Source: Chamaecyparis obtusa (lineage: Eukaryota; Streptophyta; Pinopsida; Cupressales; Cupressaceae). Taken from it: DNA of 64,000 bases. The translations under genes were made by a program, and so were the position numbers. Location of the stretch: positions 434,001 through 498,000 of the forward strand of contig BSBK01001301.1 of assembly GCA_027943335.1 (NCBI GenBank). The letters run 5' to 3'. A model generated the notes under the pieces. The model saw only the letters and a program-made list of their open reading frames with translations, made no database searches and was not told the DNA's origin. Of this stretch, positions 13,360 through 23,560 are shown in pieces; the stretch's first letter is position 1; each line of letters starts with the position of its first letter.

Positions 13360-14478
13360 TGTTAGGAATGGGAACACTGAGAGGGGCGGGGGGTGAATCA
13401 GTGTTCACTGTATTTTTTATTTTTACTTAATCTCAAACTAAACTTAAATACTTAAGTACTGAAATGAACATCCACATAAAAATGAAACATGAAATCAACA
13501 CATAACACCAATATGGTTACAGGGAAACCCAAATAGGTAAAAACCCCGGTGGGAATTGACACCCACTAATATTCTATACTAGTGTTTTATGATCCTTGTT
13601 AGAAGATCCTTAACCCTGTTAGGAGTTGCTTTACAATGTATTAAGTACAATAGACCTTGTCAAGGGTCGGACCCTATTAGGATTATTTTATAATAAGCCC
13701 TGTTAGGGGTGTGGACACACTGTCCTAGAGCTCACTTCTCAAGTGGTGAAGGCTACAACCTTCTGATCTCAGATACACACTATATCTGCTGGATGAACTG
13801 TCACTATGACACTGCTTGTTTGATCAGTCCCTTTGATGCACTGATGCTTTGACCTCTTACAAATCTCTAATACATCTTATAGACTCTTTGCACACTTCTT
13901 CTCTACTTATCTCAATTCTATTAAAACTTCCATACCAATTACAATGGGCACATCTCATATTTATATGCACATACAAAACAGATAACTAGGTCGACCATTT
14001 AATTGATTAGATACAATGCTTCCAATTGAATTGGCTCAAGCGTGTTTACAAAAAAACATGTTTAAATGTCAAAAACCTAATTACAATAGGTGCATAGCCT
14101 TTACAACATTATAATATAACCACAAATCAAAATGCTAACAGTCGGTTGCTTACTCTGTTCTTCTCTGGCACACACTAGCTGTGTAACTTCAACTATCTGT
14201 AACTTTGTCATACTTTCATATTTGATCATGCACTCATAGAATAAGAATGAATATAGTATAACAAACTTATCTTCTAGGGTGCATACAATAACTTGGTTGT
14301 ACGCATGTGCGCTAATGCTTTGAGCTTCAAGTATTCTATACACTATCCAGTCTTCAACACTTAGCCAATTTCTAATCTTCTCATCAAGTGTGCTGACTCC
14401 AAACTACTATATGATTTTGTTTCCATCATGACAACACTATACTAAGTCATATACACTAGTATAGCCAACTTTCCAACA
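13360..14478 (-). repeat. 3' LTR of element C
   Basis: The plus-strand reading is TGTTAGGAATGGG ... CTTTCCAACA. Near its U5 end it keeps a perfect 9-bp stem GAACACTGA/TCAGTGTTC (13372-13380 with 13398-13406). A minus-strand TATA-like box (TATAAATA) lies at about 13957-13966. ORF-like stretches here, such as 14101-14343, are chance frames repeated in both LTRs. Confidence 0.9.
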
Positions 14479-14683
14479 ATCTCCCCCTTTTTCATTGATG
14501 GAAACGAAGGAATATGGCCAAGTTGCTAATTGTTCCTTAATACAAAAAACTTTTGTCTTATATCTCCCTTATACATAAACTTCTATCTTATATCTCCTTA
14601 TACATATCTATAACCCATATTCTATACATAATCCCCCTTTGAAATTAATGAAAAAGGTGCTTCAAAACTATATCTACATCTAC
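14479..14683 (-). other. Polypurine tract and 3' untranslated region of element C
   Basis: On the minus strand AAAAAGGGGGAGAT directly precedes the LTR start TGTTGGAAAG. A second purine tract (TTTCAAAGGGGGATT) lies at 14631-14660, about 150 bp inside, matching the arrangement in A, E, I and J. Confidence 0.75.
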
Positions 14684-15039
14684 TTACTGTTTGAGAACAT
14701 CCAAATATTCTATCTACAAGTTTTGGATCTCCTTCCAAAATGTGATCAGTGAATTTACAATTTGGAGATGGGTGCATAGTGCATACTGTAGCTGCTCCAT
14801 CTTCTCCAAATCTTTGCTAGGACCTTGATCATATGTCACCATGGTGGAATTGATCTCCTTGATATTCTAATTAAGTATATCTAATGAGGGCACATGAGCA
14901 TTCCTTAGCTAAGTCTTCCTAGCCCTTATCTTGGACATCTCCTTTTCTGCCTTCTCAATCTTATCTATCTGTCCTTGGTAGACATTATTACACATGTTCA
15001 CATCAATAGATGGATATTCCACTAATTTCCTTATGCTAT
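14684..15039 (-). pseudogene. Unknown frame of element C, C-terminal piece
   Basis: This continues the long frame of 23561-26467 after the F insertion. It is predicted to be helical and charged, with IDKIEKAEKEMSKIRARK near 14920-14970 and then DLEKMEQLQYALCTHLQI. Two or three stops interrupt it, and the frame closes with TAA at 14684-14686. It was assigned to this frame because its composition and reading direction match and because F separates the two parts. Confidence 0.5.
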
Positions 15040-15906
15040 TGTATCCCAGAAATAGTATCTTCATAGAATTAGTATTGACAATAAATGAAATAGTAACTAA
15101 ATAAACCACAATTATAGCAACTATTTAGCAAATTAATGATCAATTGAGCATCCTATGGCTCTCTATCTAAGAGTGTTAATAGAATCTCTCAGCAAGCTAC
15201 CATTAATGATAGTCCTAGAATGAGAAATGATAAGATAAACAAGCTAAAGCTAACAATTAGATCAAATTAAATGCTAATTAAGCTCTCAAAATGCCTTTCT
15301 AGCTATAAAATGCAAGAGGTTCAATGCAATTCTCAGATGTGTGGTTATGAATTATGATTGATTTTTGTATTTCTTTTATAGATTTTTCCAATGGTAGGGG
15401 GTGTAGTGTAGTTGATCATGATTAAGCCTTGGTTAAGTCCTTGGTTCCACCCTTTGAAGACAATGCAAAGTTTTTGTCCTCAAAGCTTGGGACAAGTAGA
15501 CAAGATTATTTTTCACTTTGAGTGATTGAGATTGAATTTGGCTTGATCCATGTGAATGCATTTTCTCAAATCCTATTGGTTGATTGAATTTCCTCCCTTT
15601 GTGGTTATTGAGGGAAATTAGGATTTATTAATTGATTTAAATTTATTTCTTTAGCCATGTACCCCTTGAATGGGTTGAATTTGATTTAATCCATAACTAT
15701 ACAATTAATTGATTTAATTGCACATTGATTTGATTGCATTTGATTAAAATGCTCTCAATTTTGATTTATCTTGAATTAGGACTTGATTTTAATTTTGATT
15801 GGCTAATTATGCATTGTGATTCAATTGATTCAATTTTGTCTTGAATTTGCTTTGACTTGCCTTGAATTTATACTCAATTGTCTTTGTCCATTTTTAGGTG
15901 ATTACA
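15040..15906 (-). repeat. 3' LTR of element F
   Basis: Plus-strand TGTATCCCAG ... GTGATTACA, nearly identical to 22681-23560. The polypurine tract of the minus strand lies immediately beyond it (15907-15920, CAAAGAGGGGCATT). It is rich in gattt and ttgat words and has no reading frame of note. Confidence 0.9.
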
Positions 15907-15949
15907 AATGCCCCTCTTTGAGTTGACGTGCAAAGCATGTCGATTCAAA

Positions 15950-16985
15950 GAATACTTTGATCTTGCTTAATGATAGGTCCTTGATTCATTGATGGTTGAT
16001 CTTTGATGTCTATTTGATACGAGATTGATACAAATCTGATGATTTTCCTTTAAATTGATGTGGTACTCTGATGGTCGTTCTGATGATTGATTACTTGATA
16101 TGATGTTCGATTAGATGAAAGATTCTGATGCCATACTTGATTTGATGATCGATTTTGATGCAATGCCCCATTCGATTGATTACAAAAATTTTCCTGATAA
16201 AAGCTCACTCTGATTTGATGACCGTTCTCTTGATTTGATGATATGATTGCATGTCCCCTCGGGAAATGAATCAAAATTATTTTGGTTGATTTGGTTAAGA
16301 TTGGGAAATTTTGATTTGTTTCTTAATATAGAAATTTGAAAATGCCCCGATCATGATAGAATTTGATGAGAAAAGATTTGATTGATAAGATGTTGTTGAT
16401 GCTCCAGATAAGTTGATGATGGTTTGGTATCGTTTGATGTCATTCAGAATCACTTGGTTGATGTTGATGTCAATCTGATAGGATAAGTATGATGGGTTGA
16501 TATTTTTCTCTCAGGATCTAGAGAGACAAAACAATGATTTTCCTTCCTCGTGATATAGAGTTAGGAGATTTGATGCACTCAAGATGAGAAAATGGATGAT
16601 AGGATAACTTGATTGACGTTAGATGATCAATTGTATGATTTGACTGATTGATATTTGATACATGATATGATTAGATGTTTTGATGATATGGAGTTGATTG
16701 GATGTTCTCATGATGAAAAATAGGGATTTGATAGAAGAGAAGGTGATGAACAGAATTAGGTTGCCCCTAGTTGATCGACATGATTGATTATTGGTGATGT
16801 CCTTGATGTATCATGAATCATTTGATGGATCAAACATTTAAAGATGTATCTTGATGATGTTGATGTACCTTTGATTATATATTGATGGAGATTTGATGAT
16901 GTAGATTTCAATAACTTTGATGATGTACCATTGATGATATAATTGATCATTTGATGTATCTTGATTTAGTCTTTTGATAATAATA
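15950..16985 (-). repeat. TGATG/ATTGAT-rich degenerate repeat, 3' untranslated region of element F
   Basis: About 1 kb is dominated by irregularly spaced TTGATG, TGATGAT and ATTTGAT words on the plus strand (CATCAA on the sense strand). There is no fixed period. It lies just inside the polypurine tract, the place where Tat-lineage elements are known to have a hypervariable, repeat-prone untranslated region. Confidence 0.6.
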
Positions 16986-18759
16986 ACTCCACCCCCTTTA
17001 GCTTTCCTCTTGCAATTTTGTTTTTATGCTAAGAAAGGAAAAATATAGACTAAATGCATTTAATCTAAGATGTATGCAACTAACTGTCATTATTCAAAAA
17101 TTTGGAGCTTATATTCATCATTGAGCTTTTGGAACATGAAATTGGTACAACCCTCACTAGTTCAACCAAGATGATATGAATATCTCTTTCCTCAGATTTT
17201 AACAATTTCAAGTATATAGAAAAAGAATTTATCCCTTTCATATACAAATGTCCTCGATGATTCTTTGATGATCATGTCATTAGACAAATTCACATACTAT
17301 TATGAATCAACATGGCAAGCACCCAAGAAGAAATCAAGAAAATATCATGTCTTCATCATGGCTCATCTAGTCCAAGACTTCATTGATTTGCTAAAAAGAC
17401 ATGATTCCAAAAATTTAGTAACACTGAACATTTTTGCTTTTGTTTGTAGATCCATATTTCAAAAACTTCATCCACTTTGATCCTTAGTTATGTGTAAGCC
17501 TTTTTTTTTATTTTTTTATTTGATTTGTCAAATGTTTTTGTTTAGATCAAGTATTTCGATGTTTGAAATGTGATATTGATTAATAAGTTCAAGTGTAGCC
17601 ATTTTTCAATTTTGCTGCAATGATTTGAGCCAACTGATGTTTGCTTTGCTAAGCTCGTTGAATTTTGATTGGTGCCCCTAGTTTGATTTGGAAAAGATAG
17701 CGCTTTGTTGGGCAATGCAACTTTTGAATGTTTAATTAAGATTTGCAATTTTTAGATTTTTGTTTTTTTATTTTTTTTGCTTTTTAAAAGATTTTTGATG
17801 TTTTTGGATTTTTAGAGATTTTGTTTTTTTTGGATTTTGAGATATTTTTGATTTTTTTTTTAGAGATTACTAGTTCTCAAACAAGATCACATTGATTTTG
17901 TCCCCAATGTCTAATAAGGTATAGGACATGAAAGATGGATTTTCAAACCAATGATTCACCAATGAATAGGCAATGATGGACGAAGCAAGTGTTTTACCCA
18001 TAGGACCATCTCCTCAAGATTATCCAAGCTAGGGAAAAATAATATCTCAATATAGGCCAATGGTGTGGTGTTGGATAGCATATGGAATAATGACTTGGTG
18101 TCATGACAATGGTCCAAAGGAATGGACATATCAAGAGACTTTTCTAACATTTTTTTTTTCATTTCTTTTATTTTCCAATTGGATCAAGATTAAAGGATAA
18201 ATATGAATAGGATCACACAATAAAGATAAATAGGTGGCGAAGGCCATGAGTGAATGGTTTGGGATTATGGGAAGGCTTCTTAGAAATAATGAAGGTGGCT
18301 TTAGGATAAGCAAGATCATGATAAGGTAGCATGAACGCAACAAGTGAATAGGCTGATGGATAGGATAACTCATGTCAAGATACTTAGTGCTCACAGATAT
18401 GTTCAACCTTGTCAAGATCAAAGGTGAAAAATGAAGTATGGATGTAAGTGAGATAAATGGTAGAAAGATGGAGAATATGATGGATGAAACTTGCCCCCAA
18501 GTGTAGAGTGCAAGAGAGAGGAATTACGCATGATGCCTATTTGCTAGGTTTTCATCATGGTACTTGTCTAAGATGCCACAAGAAGTGGTTTTCACCATAG
18601 GATGGATTTATTTTATTTTATTTTCTTTTACTTCTTTTTTTTTTCAATCAAATTTTTTTCTTTCAATTTTCTCTTTTTTGGATGGACTCCAGCCTCATGC
18701 TCTTTGTATACTCCTTGAAAAGGTATGATATGATGTGCCAAGGCCATTGAAAGGTATGC
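16986..18759 (-). other. Non-coding interior of element F
   Basis: No convincing reading frame is present. It contains long T-rich tracts at 17493-17520 and 17755-17870 on the plus strand and otherwise unremarkable AT-rich sequence. Together with the repeat block before it, this makes up most of the 3' half of element F, where pol would be expected. Confidence 0.6.
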
Positions 18760-21114
18760 TCAAAGATGTTGATAGGGTGATGGAAATGTGATATTGTGGA
18801 TAAGGTAGAGGGTGGCTAAAGATTTATGCAATGGATTGGATAAGGGAAATAGAAGGATAATGAATGAGAGGATAATAAGTATTTCTATGCATGGGCATGA
18901 AAAAGAGAATGGAAGGATAATGAATAGGAGGATAAGAAGTATTATCAAGACCAAAATTGATACACACCTTGAAGGGTAGTGGAATAATGCAGCAAAAATG
19001 GGTAAGATAGCTTGAGACTTTGATGTAAGAGAGGATATGGATCTTGGGACACAAGGACTCAAAATGGATGGATGAGATGGAATGCATTTGGGAGAATGTG
19101 GAGTGGAAGCCTTTGAAAGATTAAATGTCAACTTTGAGTTCTCTTTTGTGTGTAAGTCCTTCAAAAGTGACTTGGGAATCCACACTTTCTTTGATTTTTC
19201 TTTCCTTTTGGATGCTTTAGAATGCATTTCTTCAATGAGGGATTTAGGAACCCACATTTTCTTTGATTTTTCTTTTTGCTTAATGGACCTTTGTGGTCTC
19301 TTGAATATTTCTTTTTTTCTTTCATTCACATTTAAATTAGATGGGACATGGTTCTCTTCATACATAAGTGGATTCTTCGATTTTTTATTTTTATGTTGCA
19401 CATTCCAATTTCTTCCAAAGAACTTGGGATTGGTGGATGAATAAGGTAAATATGGCTAGCTTATATGAATGGTCTGATATGGAGGATTCACATGGATGGG
19501 TACTTGGTTTCTCAAGTATGTATGTCTTTTTTGATCTTGAAACATGGTAAGGTAAGGGCATGGTGGGATAGGGATGGTAGGAAAGGTTGATGGAGGGATA
19601 TAGGGACCCAATATGGATGGAAGATATGAAGCTTTCAACTTAGGAATATAGGGACCAAGGATGGATTTGGAAGATGTATAAGGATGATGCTTATGTGAAA
19701 ATGGAGATAAATGAAATGTGGGAAGGATATCAACATCTTTATTTTGAGCTGCATGGCCAAGACTTTTGTCATTTGGATTTATCTTTATACCAATAGGCTT
19801 ATATGTAGCTTTGATAGGGGTGAATTTGATAGGAGAAGTTGAATCTTGAGGAGATAGATATGGAGGCTTATGAAAAGTGGATGTTGGGGTACTTTGATCT
19901 TGACAAGGATCTTTTGATAGCCTAGGAAGAATAATTTTCTTTTGATTTTCAATAAATTCATTAGAGATGAAAGGAATACCTTGATCTTGATTAGGAGATG
20001 GGTATGATATAATAAGTGAAGGAATATGGGGTGTTTGAGATGGAAGGGTATCTTCTTGAAAGAAATGGAAGGGTATGAAGGGTTCATCATGGGACTCTTG
20101 GGATATGGGACTTTGGTCAACTATAGGATAAGGATGGATAATATCTTGATCTTGATCCTTAATAAGATTTGTTTCTTTGCACTTTAGATTAGTCTCTTGA
20201 CATGGAGCCACTTCTAAGGACAATGTAGGAGTTTGGATCTATGTGAGGGATTCTTCAATGGATAATGAAGGTTCATTCGAAATAGGAATGATAGGCATTG
20301 TAGCACATGAAGGCTTGGGGTCTATAACCTTTGAATCATGGAATAAGTTTGTAGCAAGATGTAGGTTAGCTTGGATCTCTTTTAGAGGTAGCCCTTGAGG
20401 GTATATATAGTCATTATGAAAACTATTTGGATCTTTGTTTGATGGAGGAATATTGGATAGCTTTGCTTCTATATGAAATGGAGGAATGGTGGAATAGGTG
20501 AAAGATATAAGAGGACCACCACTACTAGACATGTGTTCATAAGTTTGATCTTGCTTGAGAGTAGTATCTTCATTAGATGAGTCATTAGGATTTTCAATTT
20601 CAATTATGTCATCATCAATAAGATTTTGGATTTTATGTTTCAATTCCATGCAATCTGAAGTTTCATGCTCATTATGTCTATGATATGCACAATAGTTTCT
20701 CAAAAATATAAAACCACATGAAGTGATTTGAGGCAACGTGATGAGATCATTTTCAAGAAGCTTTTCCAAACCTGATTCATATGAATTTCCCAAAGCAGTG
20801 AACATTCTATCCCAAGGATATTTGGATGTATTTGTGTTTCTCAAAGAGTTGTCATATGATGAATATTGTTGAGATGGGACTAATTCCTCTTGATTTCCTT
20901 GATCAAAGATGAGATTCTCTTGATATTTTGAAATAGGTTCTTCATCAAATATTGGTTTATCATTAGGATATTTTTGATCAAACATAGGGTTTTCATGATA
21001 TTGTTTTTGATCAAATTTTGAATTATCAAAGATATGATGTTCATAATGTTTTTCTTGATCATAGAGGTAAGGAAACAATGTTCTTAATGAGAATTGGTTG
21101 GATAATGTTTCCAT
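18760..21114 (-). pseudogene. 785-codon Gag-like frame of element F (two in-frame stops)
   Basis: All of 21114 to 18760 is one minus-strand frame interrupted only by TAG at 20241-20239 and 19458-19456; the ATG at 21114 gives METLSNQFSLRT. Residues about 130-190 hold YPWDRMFTALGNSYESG and a zinc knuckle of the Tat Gag kind, C-x2-H-x4-H-x4-C (CAYHRHNEHETSDC), followed by MELKHKIQNLIDD. A long Pro/Ser-rich region follows (about residues 300-550). A basic region then carries two copies of an 18-residue motif (KEKSKKMWVPKSLIEEMH and a variant) at 19275-19150. The end is hydrophobic and low in complexity. The capsid fold upstream of the knuckle is not recognisable. No enzymatic domain is seen. Confidence 0.65.
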
Positions 21115-22194
21115 TTATTTTTCCATTTGTGAATAGAATATTCTCTTGAATTTTTATTGTTAATTGATTTTTGGATCTTAATGAATGTTTTCTTTTTGTA
21201 ATCAAATATCTTCAAGCACAACACAATGATTTTATCAATTATCACAAGAAATTCTTCCAAGCAATCTACCTAAGGTCAAATTTGGATTTTAAATGACTCT
21301 AATGAGGTACGCTTGCTAATTTATCAAAGATTTAGTATGGATTCCATTCAAAATGGAAACTAAAATTTCATCCTCCAAGTATATTAGGAGGCTTCCCACC
21401 ACTGGTATGTCAGAGTTTTGCGCAATCCATGAGGACTACTCGAGGAAGTTCAAAAATTTAGTATCATTTTGTCACACACCCCATTAAGGATGTATGTTTT
21501 TCTTTTTATAGTGGGTTGGATTCTCGCAACAAAATAAAGTGTATCCCACTTTGGGTTGTCCCTCTCACCAGCCCTTGTAAGGAAAATCTTGGGAGGCGAG
21601 CCCAACTAAAGTTCTAGCATGGTATTCTCTATAGGATGTTATTTTTTGTTTCTTTTTTGCATGCAAAAAAGAAAAAAGAACTTTTTTAGCACTTTTTAAC
21701 AAACATACTTAACAAGGTTCAATTTCCAACCCACTAACTAATGAGAATCGATTATTGCTACCCTTTTCTACAAACAAGGGGTTTTTCAATTGAGTGTTTG
21801 GTTTATTCCTTTAAGCTATCCAAATTACTAGATTTTGAAAGGACAAAGCCACAATTTAAGCACACAAATCACCAAGTTTTAAGGCTTACCTTTCCTTGTA
21901 GCTAACAAAAGTTAGGGGCATTTTTGAGTTATCTCCATGATTTTATGCTTACCTTGGCTATAGTTCCTTTCCAATGTGCTTTTTTTCTTGAACAAGTTAG
22001 TCAAAAAAGCCAACCAAAGTGAAGAAAACAAAGATAAATTTGAAGAAACAAAGACAAACTAAATTTTAAGCCTTGTCAAAGCTTTGCCTTCTTTGTTGAA
22101 TCTGCTCTCTGGATTTTTTGTTTTTCTGTGGTTAGACATCCTATAGAGTTGTGAAAATCATTTTACCACACTCAGATAATGAAAAATTATAGTT
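21115..22194 (-). other. 5' leader of element F, distal part
   Basis: This is untranslated sequence between the motif array and the start of the long frame. It contains a perfect 26-bp palindrome centred on GCATGC (21649-21674) flanked by A/T runs. I see no other feature. Confidence 0.55.
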
Positions 22195-22590
22195 TATGCA
22201 AAAGCGTTGCCGTAATATTTTAAAGTGCTCTGTTACTGCGTAAAAGCACTGCTAATCTGATTAAAAGCGTCATTTAAACTCTGTCAAAAAAATTAAAAGT
22301 GCACAATTAAGTAATAAAAGCACTGTAGAATTTATCAAAGGCGATAAAAATGAGGTAAAAGCACTCAGTAAATTAGTAAAAGCTCTCAGTAGTTAGGGAA
22401 AATGTGTCGTCGATCCATGCAAAGGTGCTATAAGAATGATAGATAGAAAATAGAAAGATCAAAAGCACCACAGATCAGTGCAAAGGCACACAATTTTATC
22501 GTAGAAGCATTGGAACAGTGCTTGAAAGCATCATTTAATCATGCAAAAGAATTGTTGAACCTGTCAAAAGCATCATTTCCTAAAAAACCC
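22195..22590 (-). repeat. Interspersed AAAAGC-motif array in the 5' leader of element F
   Basis: About eighteen copies of AAAAGC or close variants (aaaagcact, aaaagcgtc, aaaagcatc, caaaggca) recur every 20-26 bases, separated by unrelated AT-rich spacers. On the sense strand the core reads GTGCTTTT. The array lies between the primer site (22659-22677) and the long Gag-like frame, in the region where packaging or dimerisation signals usually lie. Confidence 0.6.
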
Positions 22591-22658
22591 GAGAGTTAAA
22601 AACATGCAAATTTGATAAAAATGAGATAAATCCAAGCATTTAGTAAAGTGAAGCATTC

Positions 22659-22677
22659 GGCCCCATGGTGGATGCCA
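22659..22677 (-). other. Primer binding site of element F
   Basis: The minus strand reads TGGCATCCACCATGGGGCC three bases after the LTR end. The TGGC...GGGG layout is of the gypsy type; the exact tRNA is not assigned. It fixes the element's orientation. Confidence 0.65.
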
Positions 22678-22680
22678 TTT

Positions 22681-23560
22681 TGTATACCAAAAATAATATC
22701 TTCATAGAATTAGTATTGATAATAAATGAAATAGTAACTAAATAAACCACAATTATAGCAACTATTTAGCAAATTAATGATCAATTGAGCATCCCATGGC
22801 TCTCTATCTAAGAGTGTTAATAGAATCTCTCAACAAGCTACCATTAATGACATTCCTAGAATGAGAAATGATAAGACAAACAAGCTAAAGCTAACAATTA
22901 GATCAAAGTAAATGCTAATTAAGCTCTCAAAATGCCTTTCTAGCTATAAAATGCAAGAGGTTCAATGCAATTCTCAGATGTGTGGTTATGAATTATGATT
23001 GATTTTGGTCTTCCTTTTATAGATTTTCCTAATGGTAGGGGGTGTAGTGTAGTTGATCATGATTAAGCCTTGGTTAAGTCCTTGGTTCCACCCTTTGAAG
23101 ACAATGCAAAGTTTGTGTCCTCAAAGCTTGGGACAAGTAGACAAGATCAATGGACAAGATTATTTTTCACTTTGAGTGATTGAGATTGAATTTCGCTTGA
23201 TCCATGTGAATTCATTTTCTCAAATCCTATTGGTTGATTGAATTTCCTCCCTTTGTGGTTGTTGAGGAAAATTAGGATTTATTGATTGATTTAAATTGAT
23301 TTCTTTAGCCATGTACCCCTTGAATGGGTTGAATTTGATTTAATCTAGAACTATACAATTAATTGATTTAATTGCACATTGATTTGATTGCATTTGATTA
23401 AAATGCTCTCAATTTTGATTTATCTTGAATTAGGACTTGATTTTAATTTTGATTGGCTAATTATGCATTGTGATTCAACTGATTCAATTTTGTCCTAAAT
23501 TTTCTTTGATTTGCCTTGATTTTCTACTCAATTGTCTTTGTCCATTTTTAGGTGATTACA
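22681..23560 (-). repeat. 5' LTR of element F
   Basis: Plus-strand TGTATACCAA ... GTGATTACA, homologous along its full length to 15040-15906. It differs by about one base in twenty, and a short stretch near 23146-23158 (atcaatggacaag) is present only here. Confidence 0.9.

Larger units (their letters stand above)
15040..23560 (-). mobile_element. Non-autonomous Tat-like gypsy element F, nested in element C
   Basis: LTRs lie at 15040-15906 and 22681-23560 (867 and 880 bp; 4-5% different by eye, with one about 13-bp insertion in the right copy). On the minus strand the primer site TGGCATCCACCATGGGGCC (22659-22677) and the tract AAAGAGGGGCATT before TGTAATCACC set the orientation. The 6.8-kb interior holds one 785-codon frame with a Tat-Gag zinc knuckle, and no protease, reverse transcriptase, RNase H or integrase. 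The flanking pentamers are actgt (23561) and gctat (15035), so no clean target duplication survives. It splits the unknown frame of element C. Confidence 0.85.

Noticed and set aside
17490..17890. Long T-rich tracts as possible retroposon tails
   Set aside because: They lie inside element F without flanking duplications or an adjoining LINE, SINE or processed gene.
18824..19087. Hydrophobic segments at the end of F's frame as a possible envelope-like protein
   Set aside because: The hydrophobic stretch comes from a low-complexity ggataatgaatgagagga-like DNA repeat. There is no signal peptide or splice arrangement to support an envelope gene.
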